Below are positions 53,558 to 62,230 of a stretch of DNA of 64,000 nucleotides, piece after piece. Both the position numbers and the translations under genes were made by a program. How positions within the stretch are numbered: the stretch's first letter is position 1; the number at the start of each line of letters is the position of its first letter. Below the pieces are notes generated by a model. It was not told the DNA's origin. It saw only the letters and a program-made list of their open reading frames with translations, and did no database searches. The DNA is from Ferruginibacter sp. (GTDB taxonomy: Bacteria > Bacteroidota > Bacteroidia > Chitinophagales > Chitinophagaceae), in NCBI GenBank assembly GCA_016786725.1, contig JAEUVU010000020.1, positions 124,001-188,000 of the forward strand, in the 5' to 3' direction.

Positions 53558-54751
53558 GCCTCCATATTCTTTCATATATGCAAATGGCCCGGTAATTATG
53601 CCGGCATCTGTCATGGTTGCCCGTTCAATGGTTTGGCTCCCTCCCTGGCGTATATCATTCAGCACAAATTTTATCAGTTGCTCGCCGAAATAACGGCTTG
53701 CATCACGGGGCAGTTCATTGGGCAGGTTGCCCACCGCCATCATATCTACCGAACCGGGTAAATAAGGAGCGGTTCTCTCAAAACTTTTTCTGGCCACACC
53801 ATATACAGGATCATCAATGGTACTATCGCCCAGGTTACAAGGTATAGATCCGTTCTTGTCATCAGTAATATCAGCAATGGTTTGTATGCGGAAATCTTCA
53901 CGCAGCAGGTCTTCCATCTCAAACAAACGTGGAATATTCTTTTCCCAGTAAATACCATTCATCAGTATATCGGTGTGAGCAAGATATTCAGTAAACCTGC
54001 AGTTATAGTTTTGCGGATTGGCATGAAAATCATTACGGTTGTACTTACCGGTTTCTTTGTGTGCATACAAATCAATACCTTTTAAATGCACATACGCCGG
54101 GTAAGCAAATTCTTTTTCAACATAATCTTCCGGCTCCACTTCATGTATTCCCATCAGGTTCATGATCTCCAGCACACCATGAGCCACACGCCCGCTGCCG
54201 GTTACAGCAATTTTAATGTTTGGCAGTTTCAAGCCAAAATACATATGTATCAGTTTTTGAAAACTGTTGACTGATCCAACACGCTGCAGCTTAAAAGAGC
54301 CGGTACGGTTACCAAAAGCCATCATGCCATTATGGGCGCCAACTATGCCGGCAAAAAATCCAAAACCGATAATACGTGTGCCGTCTTCATGTTCCAGGCA
54401 TTCATAGTCAATCAGTGTTATTTTTTTTTCTAGCAGCGCTTTAAAAAGTTTTTGATTGCCCGGTTGCAGTTTTTTTGTGTGCGAAAAGAACATATACCGC
54501 TTTCCTTCCTGCAGCATATCTACCGGCACTTCTTTGATACCAAGCAACAGGTTACAATCACTCATATCTTCTTTTACTTCTACCCCTGCCCTTTCATATT
54601 CCTTGTCGGTATAGCAGCGGTTTTCTGAATGCTGGGCAACTACCTTCACATCATCAAAATTCAGGTGCAGCCATTTGCAATGCGCCGGTATAAGCGCCAC
54701 ACGGTTGTCCTGCGGCACTTTACCTTCCCGTATCAATCCAATCTTTAGCAT
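53552..54751 (-). CDS. Saccharopine/alanine-dehydrogenase-like NAD(P) oxidoreductase
   Basis: A 399-residue enzyme of the AlaDH/PNT and Lys1 fold. The N-terminal domain has IGLIREGKVPQDNRVALIP and the substrate loop LLGIKEVP; the dinucleotide site is IAVTGSGRVAHGVLEIM. C-terminal MNGIYWE and DDPVYGV are typical of the saccharopine dehydrogenase (lysine-forming) group. Lysine metabolism is therefore likely, perhaps with the ALDH7 enzyme at 11878. ATG 54751 is preferred to a TTG just before it. No promoter motif was found in the 110-bp gap before hscB. Confidence 0.8.
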   Translation of the reverse strand: MLKIGLIREGKVPQDNRVALIPAHCKWLHLNFDDVKVVAQHSENRCYTDKEYERAGVEVKEDMSDCNLLLGIKEVPVDMLQEGKRYMFFSHTKKLQPGNQKLFKALLEKKITLIDYECLEHEDGTRIIGFGFFAGIVGAHNGMMAFGNRTGSFKLQRVGSVNSFQKLIHMYFGLKLPNIKIAVTGSGRVAHGVLEIMNLMGIHEVEPEDYVEKEFAYPAYVHLKGIDLYAHKETGKYNRNDFHANPQNYNCRFTEYLAHTDILMNGIYWEKNIPRLFEMEDLLREDFRIQTIADITDDKNGSIPCNLGDSTIDDPVYGVARKSFERTAPYLPGSVDMMAVGNLPNELPRDASRYFGEQLIKFVLNDIRQGGSQTIERATMTDAGIITGPFAYMKEYGGL

Positions 54752-54798
54752 CAATCGTTAATTTAAAGCGGCAATTTACATTTTAGATTTTATTTAGC

Positions 54799-54825
54799 CA
54801 CAGATTGCACAGATTGACACAGAGG
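54799..54825. repeat. CACAGATT-type short repeats upstream of hscB
   Basis: CACAGATT at 54799-54806 and 54808-54815, then CACAGAGG at 54818-54825, period 9-10 bp. This simple unit is of a type I have seen in intergenic DNA of other Bacteroidota. Confidence 0.5.
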
Positions 54826-54849
54826 ATAAGGCAAAAAACTAAAACCAGC

Positions 54850-54857
54850 TACCTTTG
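54850..54857 (+). promoter_or_regulatory. Possible -7 box of hscB
   Basis: TACCTTTG matches TAnnTTTG, with 4 bp to ATG 54862, so a leaderless message is predicted. Confidence 0.5.
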
Positions 54858-54861
54858 CATC

Positions 54862-55341
54862 ATGAACTACTTTGAACTTTTTGAATTACCCATATCTCTG
54901 CAAACAGATAAAACCATTCTGAACCAGAAGTATTTTGAACTGCAGAAAAAATACCATCCCGATTTTTTTACTAAAGGCACCGAACATGAACAGCAACAGG
55001 CTATAGAAATATCAGCACAATTAAATAAGGCATTAAAGGTTTTAAAAGACCAGGATCAAACCATCAGGTATGTGCTGCAACTGAAAGGCCTGCTGGAAGA
55101 AGAGGAAAAATACCAGTTACCGCCGGAATTTTTAATGGAAATGATGGAACTGAATGAAGAGTTATCAGATAACTCAGCACAACAAATTGAAGAGCTGGAA
55201 AAACAATTATACAATGAAGTAGCGCCTGTCATTGAAAACTATAACGACACATCAGCTTCTAAAGATGACCTGCTGAAACTGAAAGACTATTATTTCAAGA
55301 AAAAATACCTTCAGCGTATTTTGGACAGGTTGGGCGATTAA
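54862..55341 (+). CDS. hscB: Fe-S cluster co-chaperone HscB (J-domain protein)
   Basis: A 159-residue J-domain protein that helps HscA deliver Fe-S clusters from IscU. FELFELPISLQTDKTILNQKYFELQKKYHPDFF has the HPD loop, and EISAQLNKALKVLKDQDQTIRYVL completes the J domain. The C-terminal three-helix part (EFLMEMMELNEEL) is the IscU-binding domain. The frame extends 19 codons upstream to 54805, but the ATG at 54862 has the family N-terminus and a -7 box directly before it. Fe-S supply also matters for DdhC, but no direct link is implied. Confidence 0.93.
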   Translation: MNYFELFELPISLQTDKTILNQKYFELQKKYHPDFFTKGTEHEQQQAIEISAQLNKALKVLKDQDQTIRYVLQLKGLLEEEEKYQLPPEFLMEMMELNEELSDNSAQQIEELEKQLYNEVAPVIENYNDTSASKDDLLKLKDYYFKKKYLQRILDRLGD

Positions 55342-55365
55342 TGTAATATTGCAGCCCCGTTAAGG

Positions 55366-55470
55366 TTAATGGTTTGTTGTTAACAGTTAATGGTTGAGTG
55401 CCTGATACCAGAAAATATTTTTTGGATATTAAAGCTCCCAACTTTTAACTTTCAACTATTAACTTTTAAC
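55366..55470. repeat. GTTAATGG-type units and inverted TTAAC units before tRNA-Leu
   Basis: The left part has GTTAAGGTTAATGG, GTTAACAGTTAATGG; the right part (55439-55470) has CAACTTTTAAC, TTCAAC, TTAACTTTTAAC. The two halves could pair. The architecture is like that at 8698-8793 and 11730-11836. Confidence 0.5.
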
Positions 55471-55477
55471 TCTACCA

Positions 55478-55564
55478 GCCCATGTGGCGGAATTGGTAGA
55501 CGCAGCAGACTCAAAATCTGCCGTTCGCAAGGGCGTGAAGGTTCGATTCCTTTCGTGGGCACCA
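55478..55564 (+). tRNA. tRNA-Leu (anticodon CAA)
   Basis: A class II tRNA of 87 nt. The acceptor GCCCATG pairs with CGTGGGC, the anticodon stem GCAGA/TCTGC encloses CTCAAAA (anticodon CAA), a long variable arm CGTTCGCAAGGGCG follows, and the T-loop is TTCGATT. Discriminator A and an encoded CCA (55562-55564) end the gene. Confidence 0.96.
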
Positions 55565-55569
55565 AGGCT

Positions 55570-55605
55570 AAAACCTTCTCTTTTTTGAGAAGGTTTTTAC
55601 TTTTC
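55570..55605 (+). terminator. Terminator of tRNA-Leu
   Basis: AAAACCTTCTC (55570-55580) pairs with GAGAAGGTTTT (55587-55597), loop of six T, followed by TACTTTTCC. Confidence 0.85.
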
Positions 55606-55747
55606 CATTATGTGTATATCCCTTGCAATTCAGAAAACAGAAGATTAGCTTACTGATAAATCATCTGTAGTAAGTGCAATGTTTGTTAACTTTATCATGA
55701 GCATAGTTTGTATCTGCAAATTCCTGTTCAGGAAGTTTAAAAACCAT

Positions 55748-56326
55748 ATGGGCAAACACAAACAAGCCTGGTACGTAATCAACGGAATTACCCTGTACAG
55801 GATAATTGCAGCGCCTGTTTTGCTCATCCTGCTTTTTACAGGATACCTTCATATTTTTAAGTGGCTGCTTGCTGTTAGTTTTTTTACCGACCTGATTGAT
55901 GGCTTTCTTGCCCGTAAATTTAAAGTAACCAGCATAATGGGCAGCCGGCTTGATTCCATTGGCGATGACCTTACCGTAATGGTGGGCATTGTTGGACTGT
56001 TTGTGCTGAAATTTGATTTTATAAAACAACAGCAGGTTGTATTCTATATACTGCTGGGTCTTTTTTTAATACAGGTAAGCTATGCTTTTTACCGGTACGG
56101 AAAAATGACCAGCTTTCATACCTGGCTTGCCAAAACGGCTGCCTTACTGCAGGGCGTTTTCCTGATTCTCGTTTTCTTTACCGCTGAACCGGTTATGATC
56201 CTGTTTTACACAGCTACCGGTATCACCATGCTGGAATTAATTGAAGAAATCATACTGGTGTATCTTTTACCAACCTGGCAGGCAAATGTGAGAGGTATTT
56301 ATGAGGTGTTGAAAAAGAAAAACTAA
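55748..56326 (+). CDS. CDP-alcohol phosphatidyltransferase family protein
   Basis: A 192-residue membrane enzyme that joins a CDP-linked lipid to an alcohol. The signature is read in TDLIDGFLARKFKVTSIMG then SRLDSIGDD, matching D-x2-DG-x2-AR-x8-G-x3-D-x3-D. Six hydrophobic segments are visible. The in-frame ORF starts at 55679, but the family usually begins a few residues before INGITLYRI, so ATG 55748 is preferred; the longer form is possible. Substrate (phosphatidylglycerol phosphate or other) is open. Confidence 0.88.
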   Translation: MGKHKQAWYVINGITLYRIIAAPVLLILLFTGYLHIFKWLLAVSFFTDLIDGFLARKFKVTSIMGSRLDSIGDDLTVMVGIVGLFVLKFDFIKQQQVVFYILLGLFLIQVSYAFYRYGKMTSFHTWLAKTAALLQGVFLILVFFTAEPVMILFYTATGITMLELIEEIILVYLLPTWQANVRGIYEVLKKKN

Positions 56327-56341
56327 GTCTTTGCTTTTTGC

Positions 56342-56419
56342 TTTCTTCGGGTTTTCTTCGGGACTTGTTTTACTATTTCCGAACAAGACCTATACAATTC
56401 CCGAACAATTCCCGAACAA
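56342..56419. repeat. TTCTTCGGG direct repeats and inverted CCCGAACAA repeats
   Basis: TTTCTTCGGG is repeated at 56342 and about 56352, then CCGAACAA at about 56379 and ATTCCCGAACAA twice at 56397 and 56408. The TTCGGG and CCCGAA blocks are complementary and face each other. They lie upstream of the sulfatase promoter and could be an operator or hairpin. Confidence 0.55.
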
Positions 56420-56450
56420 ATGCCTGAAAACTTACCAATTTTACAACAGG

Positions 56451-56458
56451 TATTTTTG
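56451..56458 (+). promoter_or_regulatory. Possible -7 box of the sulfatase gene
   Basis: TATTTTTG matches TAnnTTTG and ends 32 bp before ATG 56491. No -33 TTG at normal spacing. Confidence 0.45.
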
Positions 56459-56490
56459 GTGTTTTTATTCTAACTTGAAGCCCGGGAATT

Positions 56491-58011
56491 ATGCGAAACA
56501 AACTGCTCCTGGTAATACTCCAGCTATTTTTATGTACCGGAATTGTAACCGCACAAACAAAGCCCAACATCATCCTTATTATTGTAGATGATCTGGGCCA
56601 TGGCGACCTTGCCTGCTATGGAAATACCAAAGTGCGTACTCCTCATATTGATTCGCTGGGTATTAAAGGAGTCCGTTTTTCGCAGGCTTATGTAACCTCG
56701 CCTATCTGTGCCCCATCCCGCATGGGCATTATCACAGGCCGCTACCAGCAACGCTTTGGCGCCGAGTTTATGCTCTACGATAAATTTGACCCCTCAGTAA
56801 AAAAACAAATAACCAGGCATTTGTTATCTGTAAAAAAGAAACCGGCAGGCATCGCCACTTTAAAACCCGATCTTTTTTTAGACCGCTCGGTGTATGTAAC
56901 CGATATGCCCGAAACTGAAATTACCATTGCCGAAATGCTGAAACAAAATGGTTATGCAACCGGTTATGTTGGTAAATGGAACCTTAGTTCTTCACCAACA
57001 GTTTTTCCTGATATGCATGGCTTTGATTACGCTTATTATTTTGATGGCGCACTCAGCCGTTATGTGGATGACCCGGTTGATACAAGCATGTACATCAATA
57101 TGCATTTGCCCTGGGCTTTTTCAGAAATTCCTGCCTGGGCGCCCAGGCATGGATCTACTGCTATTAAAGAAGGGAGAACGGTTGTAAAAGACAGCGGCTA
57201 CCTTACTTTTTCTTTGGCCTATAAAGCAATTGATTATATTGATCGTAATAAAAACAAACCGTTCTTTCTTACACTTTCTTTTAATGCTCCGCACGACCCT
57301 TTCCAGGTTCCTAAAACTTATTACAACCGCATACAAACAGAAACAGATTCGGTAAGGCGGGTGTACAGCGGCATGATTGAAGCATTGGATGACGCAGTGG
57401 GATTGGTACTTAAAAAGCTGGAGCAGGAAGGATTAACAGATAACTCTCTAATCTTTTTCACCAGCGATAATGGCGGCGCCACTTATACCCGTGCAACCGA
57501 TAATGCACCGCTGCGTGGCGGCAAGGCAACACATTTTGATGGTGGCATACAGGTTCCTTTCCTTTTAAAATATCCCAACGGCTTTAAACCAAGGCAACCA
57601 TATACTCATCCCGTTTCTTCGCTGGATATTTACAGTACTATTGCTGCAGCAAGCGGCACTGCATTGGCCACAGACAGGCCTTATGATGGCGTAAACCTCC
57701 TGCCCTATCTTACCAATGAATCATTGCGACCACACCAGGATTTTTTCTGGAGAAGCGGCTATGCCAAAGCGTTCCGCCGCGGCAACTGGAAATTATATGT
57801 GAACGAAAAGAATAAAATCACTTACCTCTTCAACCTTGCAGATGATCCAACAGAAAAAAATGACCAGTCGAAAAAACAGCCGGATAAATTAAAAGAACTA
57901 CAGGATGCTTTGCAGGATTGGGAGAAAAAAAATTCGGTTCCGCCGTTGTGGCCCAGCGCTGCAGATGTACTGATAGAAGTGAATGGAAAATGGTTTCGTT
58001 TCCCGAGTTAA
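56491..58011 (+). CDS. Secreted Cys-type sulfatase
   Basis: A 506-residue exported sulfatase. The signal peptide ends at VTA-QTKPN. Metal-binding Asp33/Asp34 lie in ILIIVDDLGHGD. The modification site is Cys73-Ala-Pro-Ser-Arg77 in PICAPSRMGIITGRYQ, where the Cys becomes formylglycine. FLTLSFNAPHDPF and IFFTSDNGGAT are later metal and substrate motifs. It removes sulfate esters, probably from polysaccharides. The maturase needed for formylglycine is not in the window. Confidence 0.93.
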   Translation: MRNKLLLVILQLFLCTGIVTAQTKPNIILIIVDDLGHGDLACYGNTKVRTPHIDSLGIKGVRFSQAYVTSPICAPSRMGIITGRYQQRFGAEFMLYDKFDPSVKKQITRHLLSVKKKPAGIATLKPDLFLDRSVYVTDMPETEITIAEMLKQNGYATGYVGKWNLSSSPTVFPDMHGFDYAYYFDGALSRYVDDPVDTSMYINMHLPWAFSEIPAWAPRHGSTAIKEGRTVVKDSGYLTFSLAYKAIDYIDRNKNKPFFLTLSFNAPHDPFQVPKTYYNRIQTETDSVRRVYSGMIEALDDAVGLVLKKLEQEGLTDNSLIFFTSDNGGATYTRATDNAPLRGGKATHFDGGIQVPFLLKYPNGFKPRQPYTHPVSSLDIYSTIAAASGTALATDRPYDGVNLLPYLTNESLRPHQDFFWRSGYAKAFRRGNWKLYVNEKNKITYLFNLADDPTEKNDQSKKQPDKLKELQDALQDWEKKNSVPPLWPSAADVLIEVNGKWFRFPS

Positions 58012-58274
58012 CCGGCAACTGGCAAAGATCAGATCGTTTTTTTTTGAGAATATTTTCCAGAAAATGGAGTATCCCATCATTTTTAAACCAGCAAAACACA
58101 GTCTGGTAAAGGATTTGGTCATTTGGCATTAAAAATGTGTCCAAAGGTTCGTTGTTTAAGATCATAACAAACAATATTGCAAAATACTGTTTCCGCTTGC
58201 TATCATCGGGTTTGGGTAACACAGGCAACGGAAACCAGTTCAAGCATCAGAAAGGCCTTGTACAGGCAAGGCAG

Positions 58275-58303
58275 GCCTCCTCATCTATGAGGGGGCTTTT
58301 TAT
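58275..58303 (+). terminator. Rho-independent terminator
   Basis: GCCTCCTCA (58275-58283) pairs with TGAGGGGGC (58288-58296) with two G-T pairs, followed by TTTTTATTTT. It lies 264 bp after the sulfatase stop. Confidence 0.75.
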
Positions 58304-58310
58304 TTTATGC

Positions 58311-58318
58311 TTACTTTG
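58311..58318 (+). promoter_or_regulatory. Possible -7 box of the tautomerase/regulator pair
   Basis: TTACTTTG followed by CA, the same string as in the DUF445 promoter, one mismatch to TAnnTTTG, 24 bp before ATG 58343. Confidence 0.4.
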
Positions 58319-58342
58319 CATTTCAATCAAGCACTTTAGTTT

Positions 58343-58687
58343 ATGCCACATTTTGTAATTGACTGTTCTGAGAACATCACAAATCTGAAATCAGCAAAGG
58401 AAATTATTGAAGCAGTTTACTCCGTTGCAGAATCTACCGGACTTTTTGCTGTGGGTGATATTAAGGTAAGGATAAAGCCTTACACAGCGTTTACAGTTGG
58501 TGGTACCAGCGATGATTTTGTTCATGTGTTTGGCTATATCATGGAGGGACGTAACACAGAACAGAAAGCAAACCTCTCCAGGCTAATCATCACCAAACTA
58601 AAGTGTATGTTCCCTGATGTTCCGGTAATCTCCATGAATGTGATTGATTTTGAAAAAGCTGCCTATTGCAACAAAAAAATGGTATAA
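58343..58687 (+). CDS. 5-carboxymethyl-2-hydroxymuconate isomerase (CHMI) family tautomerase
   Basis: A 114-residue protein. Pro2 after the start Met (MPHFVIDCS) is the catalytic base of the tautomerase fold, and FAVGDIKVRIKPYTAF with Arg in the active site region fits CHMI. CHMI acts in homoprotocatechuate breakdown, but no other hpa gene is near, so the real substrate may differ. It ends 2 bp before the GlxA-type regulator gene, which probably shares its transcript. Confidence 0.85.
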   Translation: MPHFVIDCSENITNLKSAKEIIEAVYSVAESTGLFAVGDIKVRIKPYTAFTVGGTSDDFVHVFGYIMEGRNTEQKANLSRLIITKLKCMFPDVPVISMNVIDFEKAAYCNKKMV

Positions 58688-58689
58688 CC

Positions 58690-59616
58690 ATGCAAAAAAC
58701 AAAATTCATATTTCTTATCCTTCCGCAGGTACACCTGCTCGACCTGGCCGGGCCCGACCAGGTGATAAGTGAAGCCATTGATTTTGGGGCTGATTTTGAA
58801 ATTGAATATGCAGGCATTGAGGAAAGCATACAAACATCTGCAGGTTTGGGTATTGGGCCGGTAAAGCATTTTTCAAAAATAAAATACAAAACAGGCGATT
58901 ATATCATCATACCGGGTTCAAGAGTAAAATATATTTTTTCAGAAAGCTTTAAAAAAAATACGGCATTATTTAAATGGCTGGCAACAGCCCGCCAAAACAA
59001 TATAGACCTTGTAAGCATTTGTGTGGGCGCTTTTGTTTTGGCAGAAGCCGGTGTGCTCGATGGAATGAATTGCACCACCCATTTTCAGCTTACTGAAAAA
59101 TTACAGGAAAAATATCCTGAACTAAAAGTAAAGAACAATGTGTTGTTTGTATCTGAAGATAAGATACACACAAGCGCAGGCATAGCTTCGGGTATTGACC
59201 TGATGCTGTACCTGCTTGAAAAATTAAAAGGAAGTTTTTTTGCACATAAAGTTGCCAGGGAACTGGTGGTGTATAACCGCAGGGCGGGAATGGCGGAACA
59301 ACTCACAGCACATTTCAATTACCGCAATCATATTCATTCAGGCATACACAAAGTTCAGGATCATATTGCATCCGGCATAAACAAAAAACATTCCCTTGCC
59401 GCCCTCGCAGAAATTGCCTGCATGAGTGAGCGTAACTTTACCCGGATTTTTAAAAATGAAACAGGCCTGCCCGTCAATGCCTATATACGTGAAATAAGGC
59501 TTGAAAAAATAAAAGAACTGCTAAACAACCCTGATATTTCAAAAAAACAAATTGCAGCACAGGTTGGCCTCGGCAGCGAAAGACAACTCGAAAGAATAAT
59601 CAATCTGATTGGCTGA
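58690..59616 (+). CDS. GlxA family transcriptional regulator (DJ-1/PfpI + AraC HTH)
   Basis: A 308-residue protein. The N-terminal DJ-1/PfpI domain (1-190) begins FIFLILPQVHLLDLAGPDQV and has a nucleophile-elbow Cys in SICVGAFVLAEAG. The C-terminal AraC-type double helix-turn-helix (about 215-308) has SLAALAEIACMSERNFTRIFKNETG and KKQIAAQVGLGSERQLERII. Start ATG 58690 lies 2 bp after the tautomerase stop. It probably regulates nearby or tautomerase genes in response to a small molecule. Confidence 0.92.
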   Translation: MQKTKFIFLILPQVHLLDLAGPDQVISEAIDFGADFEIEYAGIEESIQTSAGLGIGPVKHFSKIKYKTGDYIIIPGSRVKYIFSESFKKNTALFKWLATARQNNIDLVSICVGAFVLAEAGVLDGMNCTTHFQLTEKLQEKYPELKVKNNVLFVSEDKIHTSAGIASGIDLMLYLLEKLKGSFFAHKVARELVVYNRRAGMAEQLTAHFNYRNHIHSGIHKVQDHIASGINKKHSLAALAEIACMSERNFTRIFKNETGLPVNAYIREIRLEKIKELLNNPDISKKQIAAQVGLGSERQLERIINLIG

Positions 59617-59733
59617 TTTTGTCGTAAAGCTGGCTGCCGGCTCTGCTGCAATCACATTACATTTGTAAGCAAAACGCATAACAGGCTACATTGTAAAAAC
59701 ATTTGCTAAAACCTGTTACCTGACTGTCAGACT

Positions 59734-60186
59734 ATGAATATTACAATAAGAAAAGCAATAACAGCAGATATTCCCGGATTGAGCAGTTTATTTGACCGGT
59801 ACCGGGTTTTTTATAACAAACAAACTGATATTGGAGCGGCCCGGCTTTTTATTATGGAAAGAATAAAGCAAGGCGATGCCGAAATTTTTGTAGCCGAAAC
59901 TGAAGACGGCACATTGGCAGGCTTTACACAACTCTACCCTCTCTTCTCTTCTACCCGTATGCAAAAGATGTGGCTGCTTAACGATCTGTATGTATCAGAA
60001 AATTTCAGGGGGCAGGGAATTTCAAAAGCGTTGATTGCTGCTGCCAAAGCATTGGCTACAGAAACAAATGCCTGTGGCCTGTTGCTTGAAACGGCCAAAA
60101 CAAATACTATCGGCAATCAGCTCTATCCTGCAACCGGTTTTGAGCTGCAGGATGAAAGCAATTTTTATTTCTGGACAAACAAATAA
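59734..60186 (+). CDS. GNAT family N-acetyltransferase
   Basis: A 150-residue acetyltransferase. The N-terminus ITIRKAITADIPGLSSLFD and the acetyl-CoA loop LYVSENFRGQGISKALI (Q/RxxGxG/A) are standard, followed by LLLETAKTNTIGNQLYPATGFE. The substrate is unknown. It is 7 bp upstream of the DinB gene. Confidence 0.9.
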   Translation: MNITIRKAITADIPGLSSLFDRYRVFYNKQTDIGAARLFIMERIKQGDAEIFVAETEDGTLAGFTQLYPLFSSTRMQKMWLLNDLYVSENFRGQGISKALIAAAKALATETNACGLLLETAKTNTIGNQLYPATGFELQDESNFYFWTNK

Positions 60187-60193
60187 CACAAAC

Positions 60194-60715
60194 ATGACAA
60201 GATCACAACTAAACCCAATGCCTGAATATTTTGACCGCTACATCAATATGGCAGATGATGTTACACTGATGGAAGCGCTTGAAACAAGTTTAACAGAACT
60301 TAAAAATGCACCTGTTGATGAATGGAAAGCCATTGGCGATTATGTGTATGCTCCGGGTAAATGGACCATCAAGGATATTCTGCAACACCTCACAGACACT
60401 GAACGTGTTTTCAGCTACAGGGCTTTGTCTTTTGCAAGAGGAGAAAAAGAAGTAAGGCCATTCGACGAAGACAATTATGGAAAAATGGCTAACGCAAATT
60501 CCAGAACAATTGAAGACCTGCTGGAAGAAGCAATCGCTGTGCGAAAGGCAACCATACTGCTATACAAAAGCTTTTCCCCTGCAATGCTCAACAGTATGGG
60601 CATTGGTTTTAAAGGAGAATACAGTGTGCATGCAATCGGCTTCATTTTTGCGGGGCACCAGCGCTGGCATTTTAAAGTAATTGAAGAGAGATATCTGCAT
60701 CTTCAATCAATTTAA
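60194..60715 (+). CDS. DinB family protein (second copy)
   Basis: A 173-residue paralogue of the protein at 15660. It has YAPGKWTIKDILQHLTDTER and a C-terminal GHQRWHFKVIEERYLHL with the expected histidines. The reading frame is open back to 60035, but that part overlaps the GNAT gene; the ATG at 60194 is 8 bp after the GNAT stop and fits the family. Confidence 0.88.
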   Translation: MTRSQLNPMPEYFDRYINMADDVTLMEALETSLTELKNAPVDEWKAIGDYVYAPGKWTIKDILQHLTDTERVFSYRALSFARGEKEVRPFDEDNYGKMANANSRTIEDLLEEAIAVRKATILLYKSFSPAMLNSMGIGFKGEYSVHAIGFIFAGHQRWHFKVIEERYLHLQSI

Positions 60716-60751
60716 AATATATTCACCAAAGACAATCTTTAACCCCATAAA

Positions 60752-62203
60752 ATGAAAAAGATCATTAAGCTATTTTTTGTTGCTTTTTTATTAAATATCT
60801 GCAGCCATTCTGTAGCGCAAAAAAACAAAACAGCTGAAAGAAAAATTGACTCCCTGTTTTCTTCTTATAATGCCAAAACACCAGGGGTTGCTATAGCCAT
60901 TGTAAAAGACGGAAAGGTTGTTTTTAAAAAAGGATATGGCATGGCCAATCTTAACTACAATATACCTGTTACAACGCAAACAGTATTTAACATTGCATCT
61001 GTATCCAAGCAGTTTACTGCATTTGCTGTTTATCTTTTACAAAATGAAGGGCAGCTTTCTTTTGAGGATGATATAAGAAAATATATTCCAGAGTTGCCTG
61101 TTTACGAAACAACAATAAAAATAAAACACCTGCTTGCACATACCAGCGGATTAAGAGATCACGGGGCTTTACAATCAATAGCCGGCGGTTATATATGGGC
61201 AGATAAGGTTACAACGCAACAGGCCCTGAAACTGATATACAAGAATAAAAGGCTGAATTTTGCACCAGGCAGTATGTATGGCTATTCTAATTCAAACTTT
61301 ACATTGCTGGCTGAAATTGTACACAGGATAAGCGGACAAACCTTTTCAGCATATACAACCGAAAAAATGTTTAAGCCGCTGGGAATGAATGATACTTATT
61401 TTTCTGACGATAACGAAGCCGTTGTAAAAAATAAAGCCGAGTCGTATGAACTTGATAACGGAAAATATTATCACAAGCCGGTTGTTGAGGCTAATCCCGG
61501 CCCGTCTGACCTGTTAACAACAGTTGAAGACCTTTGTAAGTGGGTATTGAATTTTGAAAACCCCAAAGTCGGCAACAAAAGACTGATAGAAAATTTCAAC
61601 AGCATTTCTGAATTAGATAATGGAAATAAAATAGTGATAAGGGTAATTGACGGCGACAGTATTTTTTATGCAAAAGGACAAAACCGGTGGAAACATAAAG
61701 GCGCCAGTATCATGTCATATGGAGGGCATACTTTCGCCTTCAGATCGTTTTTAGGGCGCTTTCCCGATCAGCACTTAGCCATTATTCAGTTAAGCAACGA
61801 TGAACATAATGAGAAACTGGGCGGAAGATGGGATATTGCCGATTATTATATCAAAGATCAATTAAAAGAAACAAAAGAGGTTGCTGAAGTTAGCCGAAAC
61901 AATAATGCTGCACCAAAACCTGAAAGCTACAAAAGCAACCTGAACGGATTTTCAGGAAAATATTATAATGATGAACTGGAGACAGAATATACTTTTGAAG
62001 TAGCAAATGATAGTCTTATTATGAAGCATGCAAGATTATATGATATTATACTCAGGCAAACCGGCGAAAACAAGTTTGCCGGTTCTGGTTCTTATACTTT
62101 TGCTTTTGACATTAACTTCAATAAAAATGAGCAAGGCGAGGTTACTGATCTTGCAATTTCCAATTGGGGTGCAAAGAATATAAAATTTCAGAAAATAAAA
62201 TAA
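60752..62203 (+). CDS. Secreted serine hydrolase of the beta-lactamase/DD-peptidase family
   Basis: A 483-residue exported protein. The signal peptide ends around VA-QKNK (residue 22-23). The catalytic SxxK is Ser83-Val-Ser-Lys86 and the YxN is Tyr178-Ser-Asn180 (MYGYSNSNF). A third motif is probable at SYGGHTFAF. A lipocalin-like C-terminal domain (about 385-483) follows. Class C-like beta-lactamase-related hydrolases include peptidases and esterases; resistance cannot be inferred. Confidence 0.92.
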   Translation: MKKIIKLFFVAFLLNICSHSVAQKNKTAERKIDSLFSSYNAKTPGVAIAIVKDGKVVFKKGYGMANLNYNIPVTTQTVFNIASVSKQFTAFAVYLLQNEGQLSFEDDIRKYIPELPVYETTIKIKHLLAHTSGLRDHGALQSIAGGYIWADKVTTQQALKLIYKNKRLNFAPGSMYGYSNSNFTLLAEIVHRISGQTFSAYTTEKMFKPLGMNDTYFSDDNEAVVKNKAESYELDNGKYYHKPVVEANPGPSDLLTTVEDLCKWVLNFENPKVGNKRLIENFNSISELDNGNKIVIRVIDGDSIFYAKGQNRWKHKGASIMSYGGHTFAFRSFLGRFPDQHLAIIQLSNDEHNEKLGGRWDIADYYIKDQLKETKEVAEVSRNNNAAPKPESYKSNLNGFSGKYYNDELETEYTFEVANDSLIMKHARLYDIILRQTGENKFAGSGSYTFAFDINFNKNEQGEVTDLAISNWGAKNIKFQKIK

Positions 62204-62230
62204 CCTGTATCAGCTGAGCAGGCAAGGCAA

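Larger units (their letters stand above)
58012..58342. other. Gene-free stretch after the sulfatase gene
   Basis: No open frame here has a recognisable protein. The first about 250 bp shows no repeat or RNA signature that I can support. The end carries a terminator (58275-58303) and a promoter-like box (58311-58318). Confidence 0.6.

Noticed and set aside
57830..58243. 137-residue minus-strand frame at the end of the sulfatase
   Set aside because: Overlaps the sulfatase 3' end and reads as low-information sequence; no family.
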